Below are positions 11,186 to 24,053 of a stretch of 64,000 nucleotides of DNA, in pieces (the first letter of the stretch is position 1; each line of letters begins with the position of its first letter). The notes below the pieces were generated by a model. That model ran no database searches, was not told the DNA's origin, and saw only the letters and a list, made by a program, of their open reading frames with translations. The stretch is from contig OY997593.1 in assembly GCA_963921825.1 (NCBI GenBank), positions 63,720,039 to 63,784,038 of the forward strand. The letters are read 5' to 3'. Position numbers and translations under genes: made by a program. This stretch comes from Erodium maritimum (lineage: Eukaryota > Streptophyta > Magnoliopsida > Geraniales > Geraniaceae).

Positions 11186-14100
11186 ATGAATATCCACTCG
11201 GGATTGCACAGAAGTGAAAATGGAAGAGTTGACAGTGCAAATGGTGCTAGTAGCAGAGATGATAAACAAAAAGAAAATTTTAAAGAATTTGTAGAAGGTA
11301 AATTATTATCTCCCTGTCTGCTTCTTAGGCAGTTGCACTCTTGCGCAGATATGCTTATGTCGTTTTGTTTAGATTGTCTCATTATCATTTTTGCATCTTG
11401 AAACTGTGGTTTATATCATCAGGTAACCAGCTAGCTTATTTGGCTGAATGGTTTAACAGTATGCATCCTCGTTTTACTTTGCCTTTGGATGCGGAGGAGG
11501 AATTGAGGGCACACTTGCTTGATGGTAGTGTTTTATGTGCCATTTTGGACAGGCTAAGTCCTGGTTCAATTGCAATGGTTGGATTCTTTTCCATCTCTTT
11601 CTGTATGCCACTTCATTATTTTAAAATTCCAAGGCTTCTCTGTTTTTATCCTATTATTATTTTTTGTTATTCAAACATGGAAATTTGAACTTTCTTGTAG
11701 ATCAAAAATCATTTTTCTTTCCTATATATCCTACTCAGGTAGGCAGTTCTGAGCCCGGTATGGGAAATGTTGAAAGCTTTCTGGCAGTTATGGATGAAAT
11801 GGCATTGCCGAAGTTTGAGACTTCAGATCTGGAAAAGGTAACAAAAGAGTTATTGTGTTGTCTATACTGCAGTCTATTCTTAATGGTATCGGCTATACAA
11901 TTTGCATAGGCTAAAACTTAAACCATTTTTCTGATCTAGTATAATCTTAGGGATCTAAGATGAAACCTGACCTGGGGATAATTTTGGTCAGGGTCCATAC
12001 ATTAGGTAAATTTGATGAAATTAAGATACAGGCCCCAATGTTTCTGGTTTGTCATGCACCAAACTTAAAGGGAAACTCTAATTAATGGTTGGCAAGCCTC
12101 CCTTCAAGAATAAATTTTGACCTCCACTTGGCCCCAATAGTGTCATACATGATACTTTCAGTGCCAGGATAATTTCCTTTATTAGGTAATCCATCCACAA
12201 TTTAGATTTGTGCCGAACTGTCTGACTGAGCTGACTTGCTCCTATACTCGGTAAGTTGGCATGCACAAGTTGCAGCTATGGGCCATATAAATGTATAATA
12301 GTCAATTCCTATAATTTTCATCTCTATTTCTTTTGTCCTCATTTGACTGGTGGTTTGTTATACCTGCAGGGGTCGATGGTGCCAGTTTTGAAGTGTCTCA
12401 TGGCATTAAGAGCATGTTTCAATTTGAATGCTGAGGGTCAGAACATTCAAGATCACACAAGAAGGAGATGGAGCCTCACAAATGTAGAACATCTGGAGGG
12501 AACTGATAGGTACTTTGGGGATGTATCAACATGTGGAGGAGATAATCAAGGGAATTCAACGAACTTCAACTCACACAATAAGGAACAAGAGATGCTCCAG
12601 TCTAAGCAAGAATCTTATGATGATCTTTCTCATGCTAAGATATTGGAATCAATGAAAATAGAAAATTTAGATGTAAGTTTATTTAAAGGTTCTTAATTTC
12701 TCAAAACTTACATTAATTAGCCAAATTCAGCACTATTTTCCTCATGATCAGAAACAGGCAAATGGAAGAATTTCTGATGATTATTGCACTGAATTACAAC
12801 CCTTTCAGTGATAAATCTCTAATGCCTCTACATGCTTGACATATTTATCAAATATTAATCCTAACACATCACCTGTGGTTATTTTGATATTATTTTGTGC
12901 AGTCTGTCTCAACTCAATTACTTCTCAACATAGTCCATGAAATCTTCGAGGAATACCTTGAGAAAAAGAATGAGGCTGTTCCTAATGTATGGCAATGAGC
13001 TTAATCAAATAAATATTTATCATTACATTTCACTACTCTTTTGCTTAAAATTTCTAATTTGAGCATCTGTTACTTTATATTCAGCGCGTTGCACGTCTGT
13101 TGAGAAAAGTTGTGCAAATTATTGAGCGACGGTTAGCAACTCAAGCGGAAAACCTAAAAACTGTAAATTATTTGACGCGTATTTTTCTTAATACTATTGT
13201 CTTAAAGTCCCTCATGAACATTTGATGTTTAAATTGTTGTATTTCTGCAGCAAGGCAATCTCTATAAGGCTCGGGAGGAGAAGTATCAGTCAAAAATAAG
13301 ACTACTAGAAACCATTGCTGCTGGGACTAGTGATGAAAATGAGGTACTTTCAGTGACAGTTTTGGGTGTATGCTCCTTTTGGTTTATCATTGTTGTTCTA
13401 TAAAAATTTACCTGAACTGGTCTTGAATTGTTTTGAATAGGTTGTTCTGAACCAGCTTCAACTTGCTAAGGTATTATTGCAATCATTTATATCCATGTTT
13501 CTTATCATGGATCCTTTAGATTGTGTGCCTCTTACACTGCTCTGCTATTGTATGAATCTTTTGGTTTGCAGATTCAGAATACCAGACTAGAAGAAATTAA
13601 CAAGACTGAAGAACAGGATGTGGTTAGATTAAAGAAAGAGAAGGTCCAGAACGAAATAGAAATTTCAGCCCTAAAACAAGAACTAGAAATAACTAAAAAG
13701 AATCATGAAAGATTTCACTATGGACTAGAAGCACAATCTAAGGAAACCAAGATGGAGTTAGAGAAGAAGATCAATGAACTTGAGCTCCTTCTCACAGATT
13801 CAATTAACAAGGTGAAAGAACTAGAAGCACATTCTGAATCCAAATATCAGAGATGGCAAAAGAAGGAATGCACCTACCAAAGATTCTTAGGTCTTCAGTG
13901 TGGAGAGTTACAGGTTTGCCTTATTCTTTTGTTTATCATCACGTACTATTTTGATACTTAACTATGTAACACAAACTTCATGCTCTATAGGAATTGAGGG
14001 TGGTTTCTGAGTCCATCAAACATGAAGTTTTTAAGACAAAAAGGAGTTACGCGAAGGAATTTTATAACTTGGGTAGGACATATTTCTTGTTATTTGTTCT

Positions 14101-17100
14101 CATTAGTCTTTACGTATGCTTTGGTCTCCCATTGTTAAGAACTCTCTTGTGATGCAATACTCTACTAAACAGGAGTGAACCTTAAAGGTCTAGCAGATGC
14201 TGCAGAAAATTATCATCTGGTTCTTGCAGAAAATAGGAAACTCTACAATGAAGTTCAGGATTTGAAAGGTGTGTTTTCTTTTTTGCTTAGTGACACCAGG
14301 TTTGAACCCTGGGTTGCCTTTGGGCCAAGGACCAGATACTTAACCACTTGGCCAAGTAGACATTGGTAATGGCGTGCTGTTTGTGGTGGTTTGTAGGTTA
14401 TTTTGATTATATTGTCAAATTCCTTTTTCGGAACAGGAAATATTAGAGTTTACTGTCGGATAAGACCATTTCTTCCCGGGAAAAAAGGAAAACAGACCAC
14501 CATTGAATACATTGGTGAGGATGGTGAACTCGTTGTTGTGAATCCCTCAAAACAGGGGAAAGACAACCGCAGGCTATTCAAGTTCAACAAGGTTTTTGGT
14601 TCTACAACTACTCAAGGTTTGCTTTTCGTTTCCAGTCAAATAGAACGTTGTTTAAAGTTATTGATCTTCGTTAAATTACTTAAGTTTGCATGGTATTATA
14701 AGGAAACTTAATTCTGATATTGTACTTATGCTCCACAATATAATATTTTTGCAGAGGAGGTATTCCTAGATACCCAACCATTAATCCGGTCTGTTCTTGA
14801 TGGATACAATGTCTGTATCTTTGCTTATGGTCAAACTGGTTCAGGAAAGACATATACTATGGTACATAACTTATCTTCTATTCGTTTGATGTTTTGTTAG
14901 ATTTTGCAAACACGTCTTATGCTTTTCTTTACTTTGTATTAGAGTGGACCTAATATATCGTCGAAAGAGGATTGGGGTGTCAACTATCGAGCATTAAATG
15001 ACCTTTTCCAAATTTCTCAAAGTAGGAGAAGCTCCATCTTATACGAAATCGGAGTTCAAATGGTGGAGATATATAATGAACAAGTCCGAGACCTCCTGTC
15101 GAATGATATTTCTCAAAAAAGATATCCTTTATATTTTTTTGTGGTAACAATTTCTTCTGCTTATAATCTGGGTTAAATCCCCAGTTTGATATTACATTTT
15201 TCATTCCATATGCACATTACTTCTTTACATGTTGTCTTTGTATAAGAATGCTGCTATTTATATAAACTATAAGGAGTCTTCTGTTTCCTTTGACTTACAC
15301 ACACTTGGGATTTGGAATACCACCCAACCAAATGGGTTAGCTGTCCCTAATGCAAGCATGCACCCAGTTAATTCTACCTCCGATGTTCTAGAATTGATGC
15401 ATGTTGGCCTGATGAATAGAGCCGTTGGTGCCACTGCCCTGAATGATAGAAGCAGCCGATCACACAGGTTGTCCTTTTGGGTTATTTTTATTCATTATCC
15501 TTTCCTTTAATTAGTTCCATTAATTACACATTCTTATTGAATTTCATGTTGCAGTATTCTCACTGTTCATGTTCGTGGCGTGGACTTAAAGACTGATGCA
15601 GTGTTACGTGGCAGTCTACATTTGGTAGATCTTGCTGGGAGTGAAAGAGTAGATCGATCTGAAGCAACTGGAGACAGACTTAAGGAGGCACAACACATAA
15701 ACAAATCACTCTCAGCCCTAGGAGATGTCATCTTTGCTCTAGCACAGAAGAATCTGCATGTGCCATATAGGAATAGTAAATTGACTCAAGTCCTTCAGAG
15801 TTCTTTGGGTAATGTTCTATTTGTTTGCTGCAAGAATGTAACTGACTTAATCCCATGAGAGTTCTGATTTTGTCTGCTATAAAAGTGTGTCTGAATATGT
15901 ATCTTTAGGATTGACTCCACATGGTTTCTTTTCTTATGATCAGGTGGTCAAGCGAAGACCCTTATGTTTGTGCAGCTAAATCCTGATGTAGAGTCCTACT
16001 CTGAAACTATAAGCACTCTGAAATTTGCTGAGAGGGTCTCTGGTGTTGAGTTAGGTGCAGCAAGGAGCAATAAAGAGGGAAGAGATGTTAAAGAACTAAT
16101 GGAACAGGTCTATTTTATTTTTGCATGCCAATGAGTTCCTTTTGGTCTAGATCCAATCAAGTAAATATTGTAGCTTTGACTGAAATAGGCTCTCTTTTAG
16201 TGGTTTATACAATACTTGTGGACTTGACAGACCTCTAGTCTAGTACAGTAACTAGTAAGTAGTAATGTCACGAAGACAGAACATCCATTCCTTATTTCAC
16301 ACCCCGTGTTATGCTATAATTTATCCTAAATTAAGTGATTGTAGAAGCAATAGATTGTCAAAAAGAACAAGCTTGGCCAAATTAATTGAATCTGGTTTTA
16401 AAACGTGTTTTTGGGGATCTCGCAGGTGGCAGTGCTGAAAGAAGCAGTTGCAAAGAAAGATGAGAAGATAGAGCGGTTGCAGCAACCCAAGGGTAATGGT
16501 AATGGTGAGAAGCGTGGTATTGGTTCAGTGAGGTATGGGCCTTGTTCTCCCAGAAGACAATCTGTGGGGCTTCTTAGAGCAAGCCGAACACTGCCTGCAG
16601 GGAAAGTGTCAGGATTTGTGGAGAGAGCAGCTTCTGACATGGACAACTGTTCAGAACAGAGTGATAAGCGGTCTGAAGCTGGGTCTCAACAGTCAGTGGA
16701 TGATTATAGGAACCGACAGTCAAAGGTTGACGGTGGTCAATATATAAGTGAAGACAATGATCTGTTGGGGTTTGGAAATGGAGATTCTGAGGACAGATTG
16801 AGTGACATATCTGATGGTGTTCTTTCTATGGCAACAGAAACTGACTCCATAGGCAATGGTGCTGTGGAGTTCACTCTGTTCCCTGAAGTCAACAAACCAG
16901 CTTACAACACCAACAGCAACACGGATAAGTGAGTGTTTCCCTTTCCTTGAGGTTTTCAGCAGTAAATCCTATTAAGCCTGATATGTCATTGTATGGTGTA
17001 TGCAGATCCAACGGGACATCATCACCTTCTCTCAGACCATCAAACAGTATTGCACTGTCCATTGATCCATCAAAGATACCATCTAAACTTCCAAAGTTCC

Positions 17101-17308
17101 AACCAAAGCTAGAGCAAACCAAGCCTCGGTCATCAAATGTAGCATCAAGTAAGCGCATCTAATTCACAAACTCATTCACCCGTATGTCTCGTCATGTTCA
17201 TTGTGTCATATTTTTTGCTCAGGTGGTAGAAAGCCGGCCTTGGGAAGCAGCTCGGTGACCAGGACCTTGTCAAGTTCAACCAAGTCAGCAAGTCAGAGAC
17301 GACTGTAG
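11186..17308 (+). CDS. KIN14: Kinesin-14 with N-terminal calponin-homology domain (KIN14 type)
   Basis: Twenty coding exons, 3255 nt, 1084 residues. Exons: 11186-11297, 11423-11577, 11739-11837, 12370-12672, 12903-12986, 13085-13162, 13251-13343, 13441-13470, 13572-13913, 13991-14072, 14173-14268, 14437-14616, 14755-14861, 14943-15121, 15303-15467, 15555-15808, 15944-16107, 16426-16928, 17006-17148, 17223-17308. A calponin-homology fold (about residues 38-140, [14 protein letters not shown]) is followed by coiled coil (about 225-480) and a central motor (about 490-840). The motor is preceded by the minus-end-type neck ([20 protein letters not shown]). It has Walker A GQTGSGKT, switch I NDRSSRSH, switch II DLAGSE and [19 protein letters not shown]. 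The basic Ser-rich tail is about 240 residues. Plant CH-kinesins of this kind bind microtubules and actin. All introns are GT-AG except the AT-AC intron at 15122-15302. Confidence 0.93.
14278..14366 (-). mobile_element. tRNA-derived SINE head in a kinesin intron
   Basis: Minus-strand reading gives an A box (TGGCCAAGTGGTTAAG, about 14339-14353) and a B box (GGTTTGAACC read from the plus strand at 14299-14308), about 30 nt apart as in a tRNA. It lies wholly within the intron 14269-14436. Only the Pol III head seems to remain. A tRNA pseudogene is the alternative. Confidence 0.6.
15122..15302 (+). other. U12-type AT-AC intron in the kinesin motor
   Basis: The 5' end is ATATCCTTT, the U12 AT-AC consensus. 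The 3' end is AC, preceded by TCCTTTGAC at about 15286-15294, close to the U12 branch-site consensus TTCCTTRAY, with the likely branch A about 9 nt from the splice site. Splicing here joins AAA AG to A CTT GGG and restores the conserved KRLGIWN reading. No GT-AG choice keeps the frame. Confidence 0.88.
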
Positions 17309-19986
17309 ATTAAGGGCAATTTGGATGAGGGGAGGATTCATGTGCCCACTCTATTTTGCAAGTCTGATCCATTAGGTAACTGGAGACTTGCTCTGTAACA
17401 TAGCTAACAATTATAGTGTAAGGTGTTTCACCATTTTATTATTACACAGAACGAGCAGCAATGTTTTCGAGTAACTTCAAAATCTTAGTATTGGGTTAAT
17501 GTGACAACCAATTCTGCATGTGCATATAAGTATTTTGTTTTTGTTTTTGTTTTTAGGGGTAAGATTTGGGTGTAATGTAATTTTTTCATGAGCATCCTTG
17601 TAAGCATTAATAGATCAAAAGCACGTAAATATGCATAAGTTGGTTCTTAATCTTTTTGTTGCATGAACGATGGCTTTTACCTTCGGTGTATGAATTTTTT
17701 TTCTCCTATTTTCTGGAGAATATCAGATGCGAAAATCTTCATATGGCCAACTCATGTGTTCTAATTAACAATTGTCTGTCTTGATGTTTTGGTTAATCAT
17801 TTAACTCATGACAAGGTAGCTGCTTAAAGCACTTGTCATGAATTCATGCTATCTTTTAGCTATCTCTCTGTACAGCATTCTCTAATGTTGTGTGCTTATG
17901 TTCATATCATGGGCCATCCAAGTTAAAATAAAATGTAAACACGTTCATGATAATGATAGGAGTATGAAACAAACAAGATTAAAAAGGTTAGGTGGGTTTC
18001 TACAATCTTTGTATTTGGTAGGTGCTTGTTTGGTTGTGCTGTGTGAAAGCAACTTCAAATTGCTCAAGACCAGGAAAATTGAATGGTGAAAAACAAAGGA
18101 ATTAATTCAGCTATACTTTGAACCAACTAACTAGCCTTGATATTGAGAATGAGATCCATCTGGTATGTATCATTGCATTTTGAAGGGTAGTATTTTTATA
18201 TCGTAATTTGAATTTGACGCTCAGATCAAGGATTAAAACACTTAATCATTTGGCTGAGTAAGTTTTTAACCGGTATAATTAGTATTATTAATCAAGAATA
18301 ACTACAGCTATCATGTTTATTACATGAAGTCTCTGTCACATGAGTCATAAGAAGAAAAGGAAGAAAAGAAAAAAGGGTAGTGGAGTTGAAAGTTAGGTAG
18401 AGAATTGGATTTAGTGATGTCTGATTTGCAAGAGAAGTTGTAGACAATGATGAATGTAGACAATGATGTATATATAAGTGGTTGGTTGGGTATGGAATTG
18501 AATTGAGATATTGACATTGAATTCTGGCAGCTTCTCTGTATGCATACATATTAGTGGGTTTTTGACCAGTAGGTGCAGCATTAAAACCAGTTGGTAAGCT
18601 CTTGCCTTGACTCTACTCTCTATCAAACCTTTATATTTCACATATTTTTAAAAGGGTGATTTTTAAATCTTCTAGAAATTCTACAATCATATAAATAAAA
18701 AAGAAAAGAAATGTTTTATTATTATGCATGGGATTGGGAACGTGGTACACTACACGCTTGCTAGCTTGGGTATCATTGGGACACAATCATTTACTAATTT
18801 TCAGCAAAAGGCTGAAAGTCCCAGGCAAAGAACATGTTCATGGATTTGCTCAACACATGACTTGTGGATCGTTTTTGTTTTCAACAACCCATTCAGGGCT
18901 ACAGTGAAATAAGATCTCTGATGATACCAACAAGACGAATCATTCTTAATTTTTTTTTTGAAAGTAGAATCATTCTTAATTTGCAAAAACTAGCTTTCTT
19001 TTTATTTCTGCTCAAATATATTAACAAAAATTACCTGAGATCAAATTAGGCAAAGAAAGATGAGATAAAATACTAGTTGGCTAAAAGTAGCTCTGTTTTG
19101 CTCTCTTGTTTCTTTATCATAAGATATGGGACAAACCCCTCCAAGTGCTTCTTCATGGTTGGTGTGAATCCTTCTCTGTGGTACATTTTGTCCTCTTCTC
19201 TCTCTCAGCTGAGCTCTATGGTTCTATACATTAGGTCTGGTACCACCAGACATCATGAAACGACTGAATTAGTGATGCATTAATTTATGATTCTGGGGTT
19301 TTTTTTGTTACCACTATTTTGGAGCTCCTTTTACCTTTTATATGATATATCTTAAGTTGAGGCTAAAAAGCTGTGAAAGATTGGGTTTTGAGTTCAGAGC
19401 TGGTTTAGGGTGACTGAGCTGAGATTACCCAATTCAGCATTATTTCAGAGAAAGTGGTCTCTGCTGCTGCAGTTTATGGTGTAGTCCCACAAGTGTTTCA
19501 TTTTTCTGGGCCACATCTCTAATTGGTTCTTCATTTGGAGTTTATGTTTTAACAACTCCAAAAACAAGGGAAAATATTCTATATCAAGTGATTGTCCCAT
19601 ACCTCCATTAAAGGCTCTGTCTCTCTCATAGTCATAGGGTAATTTTTTCTTCAGATTTCTGTTTCACCTTAGCCTCAAGGACTTTTTCACTTTTATAGGA
19701 ACTTCAACAGCAGAGCATACTCTTTCTTTTCTTAGACAGAAGCTGAGGTAGTATTTGTTTCCTCCATTTTGTTTTTTCTTCATATTCATGACAGTGAGGG
19801 TTCTGATTCTGTTCACTACACAGGGATTCTAAACCAGTGCTCATATATATTTTGCACTCAGATATTGATGATTCGAAGCTGCTTCTCTTCCATTTAGCAC
19901 CTCTTCTCTAGGTAGAGCTCCAAATTAACCCACAAGGGGAAAAACTCATCTTGAGGTCTTTTTGGTATTGACATTAGGGAGGGACC
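17309..19986. other. Kinesin 3' untranslated region, intergenic DNA, bHLH promoter
   Basis: The kinesin transcript probably ends before about 17640. The rest is AT-rich with scattered short ORFs that show no codon bias or family match. From about 19400 the DNA becomes CT-rich and leader-like, as expected upstream of the bHLH gene. No other gene is recognised. Confidence 0.45.
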
Positions 19987-20007
19987 ATGGTTGGTTCTCA
20001 GCTATGA
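19987..20007 (+). other. Upstream ORF 1 in the bHLH leader (6 residues)
   Basis: ATG in a strong context (GGACCATGG) encodes MVGSQL and stops at 20005-20007. The stop overlaps the start of the next upstream ORF (ATGA). It lies about 250 nt before the main start, assuming the leader is unspliced here. Confidence 0.5.
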
Positions 20008-20093
20008 TTTTGTGGGAGCATATTCCTGAGACAGACCCATCTCATTCATTATTTTTCTGGAATTACCCAAGAACCAGGGGTTGGTCCTTCTAA
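20004..20093 (+). other. Upstream ORF 2 in the bHLH leader (29 residues)
   Basis: Encodes a 29-residue peptide starting MILWEHIPETDPSHS and ending in TRGWSF, rich in Trp, Phe and Pro. It starts inside the stop of upstream ORF 1 and ends 162 nt before the main ATG at 20256. The maize Lc gene of the same R/MYC-type bHLH class is known to be repressed by an upstream ORF, so a regulatory role is plausible but unproven. Confidence 0.5.
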
Positions 20094-20255
20094 CTAGCTT
20101 CTCTTGGAACTCTAGAAGGAAATCTGAATACCCAGAACCAAAAGTTGGGAACTTTTATTCTGGGTTGCTGTTTGGGCAATGCAAAATCAAGGATTGAAGG
20201 AAGAACCAGTTGTAGCTTTGAATTGAATCTCATCTACTTCTGAGCTTGCTGAGTT

Positions 20256-23055
20256 ATGGCTACTGGGCTGAGGAACCAGGAAAGGGTGCCAGAAAATCTG
20301 AAGAAACAGCTTGCTCTTGCTGTGAGAACCATTCAGTGGAGTTATGGAATCTTTTGGTCCATTTCAGAAAGGCAACCAGGGTAACACAATCTTTCCATCT
20401 CTGTTCTATTAGTCAATCTCATTTTCTTCAGATTTATAACTATTTAGTTAAAAAAATATACTCTTGGTTCAGTTTTCTTGATTTTACTACAATTGGGTCT
20501 CCTGAATATTCTGGCCTTCTTAACAGAATGGTATCATCTAGTTTGAGTTCTACAAAGGCATTTCATTCCTTTTCATATTAGTTTGGGAGCTCAAAATGTT
20601 TCACCCACTTCTGTAATATCTGGTGTTATCTGTAAACTGATTGATTATCTTAGTTAGAGTCATGGAGTGCAGCTAAGATAGATAAATAGTTCTTCTGGGC
20701 ACTGATCTATACCTCTTCATTCACATTTCAAATAGATTATTAGGATAAATATCTGATGATGCCTTTTTGCAAGCATGGCATTCCCTTTTGTCCGAGGAAG
20801 TTGTCTTTTCATTCTTAAACTCGAGTGATCTTATAGTCCTAACACAATCTTTCCTCTGTGATGGGCTGCAAATGTTAATTATATAGGGTGTTGGAATGGG
20901 GCGATGGGTACTATAATGGAGATATTAAGACAAGGAAGACAGTTCAATCTGTAGAATTCAATGCTGACCAAATGGATTTTCAGAGGAGTGAGCAACTGAA
21001 AGAACTTTACGAGTCTCTCTCTGCTGGTGAAGCCAATCCACAAGCTAGAAGGCCGTCAGCAGCATTATCCCCCGAAGATCTTACGGATTTGGAATGGTAT
21101 TACTTGGTTTGCATGTCGTTTGTGTTCAACATTGGACAAGGGTAAATTTTCACCCTTACACTCATCTTTTACGTAAAGTCATGAGTCTGCGATATCATTT
21201 ATACCCTAAAAACTTGTATTTCAGGTTGCCAGGACAGACTTTAGCAAGTGGTCAACCCATCTGGCTTCGCAATGCCCATTATGCTGATAGTAAAGTATTT
21301 AGTCGCTCTCTGTTGGCAAAGGTAAGTTAATGATTGTCAGTAGAGATCAAATGTATCCTTATCACAACTACCATGATCAAAACGAACTGAAACATTTCCT
21401 TCTTCAGAGTGTCTCCATTCAGACTGTGGTGTGCTTTCCATTCTTGGGAGGTGTGATTGAGCTTGGAGTCACTGAGATGGTACTTTTTTTTTCTTGTTCT
21501 CTATCAGTATATTTCACTTGAAAATTTAAATACTTTTAAATTCAGCTCCTCAGTCTTGCTGCTCTATTGTGATCTACTTCTGCAGGTTATGGAGGATCCC
21601 AGTCTCATTCAACTTGTGAAAAAGTATTGCTTGGACACTCCATACCTCACTGGTTCCATATCATCCAATACCCTAGATCTTGCTTGTGCTGCACTTGATC
21701 ATGATTCTTTTGGTGGACATATAGTTACAGTTGTAGGATGCGAAGAACTAGACATGGTTTCTCCCAATAACAGTTCAAGTCAATTTGATGCCAATCAACT
21801 CACCGAGGATTCATTTCTTGTTGAAGGGATCAACGTAGGAGCTTCTCAAGTACAAAGCTTGCTATTCATGGATGAAGAGTTGTGTGATTGTGTGCATAAC
21901 TCCATGAATTCAAGTGACTGCATATCACAAACTGTGGTGGATCCTGATAAGGTTGTTCCTCTTCCAAATGGTGGGAAGGTGAGTGACCCTTGCCCACCAG
22001 ATCTTCAAGAGGACTCACACTTCCAAAGTGTTCTCTCAACCCTCTTAAAAAGCTCTCACCAGTTGGTTTTAGGACCACATTTTGAGAACTCTAACACAGA
22101 ATCAAGTTTCATCAGATGGAAGAAAGTAGGATTGGTGAGTGGTCATAATCATAAATCAAGAAGTGGAGCCTCGCAGAAACTGTTGAAGAAGGTTTTGTTG
22201 GAAATTCCCAGAATGCACAATGGTAGCTTGGTTGAATCTCGAGAAGAAAATGGCCATAAAGATGGGTTATGCAGACCCAAGACAGATGAAATTGGAGTAA
22301 AATATCTTATATCAGAGAAGAAAAAGGAAAACCTTGATGAAAGGTTTTATATTCTCAAGTCATTGGTTCCTTCTATCAACAAGGTAAAAAAAGAAACTCT
22401 AGATACTGTTATGTGAACTCAAATGAAACATACATTAGTTATAGTTTGTTAAATGTTTTTAAGGTTTTGGATATGCAGGTTGATAAGGTATCTATACTAG
22501 ATAACACAATAGAGTACCTAAGAGAGCTAGAGAAAAGGGTTGAAGAGTTGGAACCGATCAGGGAGTTTGCAGATTCAGAGGGAAGAAGAAAAAGAAAGGT
22601 GCAAGATACAGTAGAGAGAATCTCAGACAACTATGATGATAACAAACGAGGAAGCAGCAGAAGAGCATTGGCCAACAAGAGAAAAGCTGGTGCTGTTGAG
22701 AGTGTGGAGCCAGAGATTAGTTATGTTTCACCAACTGATGATCTATGTATCAGCATAAATGACAAAGATGTTCTGATAGAGTTGAGGTGTGCTTGGAAGG
22801 AAGGGATCTTGCTTGAGGTTATGGATGCAGTGAGCAGTCTCCGCTTGGATTCTCACTCAGTTGAGTCAACGACCAATGATGGGATTCTTTCTATGACGAT
22901 AAAGTCCAAGGTTTAAACTCATATTTTGCCAAGGTTTTGTTTTAACTCTTGCTATCATCATTAACTAACTTGTGTTGAAACTGCAGGTGAAGGGATCAAC
23001 AAGCACATCAGCTGGGATGATCAGACAAGCTCTTCTTAGATTCGCTGTGAGATAA
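20256..23055 (+). CDS. GL3: GL3/EGL3-like bHLH transcription factor (subgroup IIIf)
   Basis: Seven coding exons: 20256-20380, 20887-21141, 21225-21321, 21408-21479, 21586-22383, 22479-22910 and 22987-23055; 1848 nt, 615 residues. The N-terminal bHLH-MYC_N region (about residues 10-190; [47 protein letters not shown]) is the MYB- and WD40-binding part in this family. An acidic middle follows. The helix-loop-helix is near residues 415-475, ending [20 protein letters not shown]. The C-terminal ACT-like dimerisation domain is at about 540-595. Family members act with R2R3-MYB and TTG1-type WD40 proteins on trichome, root-hair and anthocyanin genes. Odd: the basic region reads [16 protein letters not shown] where relatives have NHVLSERKRREKLNERF, so the His and several Arg/Lys contacts are changed. 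The gene start has the typical [13 protein letters not shown]. Confidence 0.92.
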
Positions 23056-23460
23056 TGGAACGAACACGTTGCTGCATCAATTCATTTATATGATTGAGCA
23101 TTGGTGTGGATCTTTGAGTGTAAAAGCTCTCTCTCCTGCCTCCTGGTGTAAGTAGTCTAATAAAACAGAGAGAAGCTTCTCTGAGATCTCTACTTCTGCT
23201 CTCTGCGTGATCTTAATAGAAACCAGTGATATGGTTTTCATGAGAGCTTTACATTCAGACAGGTTCGTTGGGGAAGAGCTTATGTGATGTGTAGAGCCAA
23301 ATCAAGTTTTGAGCATGGATTTGATTAGAGGGTGAATATCTGGTGTAATCATTATGCTGATCATACCATATATATGGTTGTAGATCAAAAGGAATTGTAC
23401 TGTAACATGTAAACCCCATCTCAGCTTCTACACTTCATGCAGCCAATTTGGACAAAAGAG
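23056..23460 (+). other. 3' untranslated region of the bHLH gene and spacer
   Basis: The sequence up to about 23420 resembles a transcribed 3' end (several AATAAA-like and TGTA-rich stretches). No ORF of interest is seen. Confidence 0.4.
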
Positions 23461-23904
23461 CTAATGAATCTCCTAACATTCATAGCTGACAATTTTTGTG
23501 ACAATTTTTTTCAGGAACGAAAATTACTTTTTCTTGAGCATTAAAATTTACACTTCAAAGATCAAAATGTATGCCATTTTGACAACCGAATAGAGATTTC
23601 GTCTCAAAAACAGATTCATTACTCCCATATTGCGTTGGAAAATTCGATATATCAAACTAACTAAAAACCCGCGCATCCTGGGGAGAAACAGAAAGTTGCA
23701 ATGCGGATAGAAAAGTAGCAACAAAAATAGAAATGCCAATTCATTCTAAAGTGATATTCCAGCGTCTATTTGTTATAGTGAATATGATCATCGGGGCAGT
23801 TGCAAGAAAACGAGAATTAAGGCTTGACCAGCCTTGTAAAACCAACCTTAATACGTTCAGCTGGGTTGTACAGACTCTACGAAACCAACTTCCATCCCTC
23901 CTCT
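23461..23904. repeat. Left copy of the repeat that marks the dioxygenase tandem duplication
   Basis: About 440 bp starting CTAATGAATCTCCTAACATT recur in the same orientation at 25264-25675 with point changes and a ~35-bp indel. The repeat is the 3' flank of dioxygenase gene A; the second copy is the 3' flank of gene B. Confidence 0.9.
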
Positions 23905-24053
23905 GATGTTTGTAAGGACAACTGAAGATATGTTAACTTCTGACCTAGAACACATAAAACATATCCCAAATGTGAATAGGCAAAACAGCAGAACAAAGAT
24001 AATGATACATTTTGCAACAATAGAACCGCAAGAGTGATCATAGAGCAGCAAAA

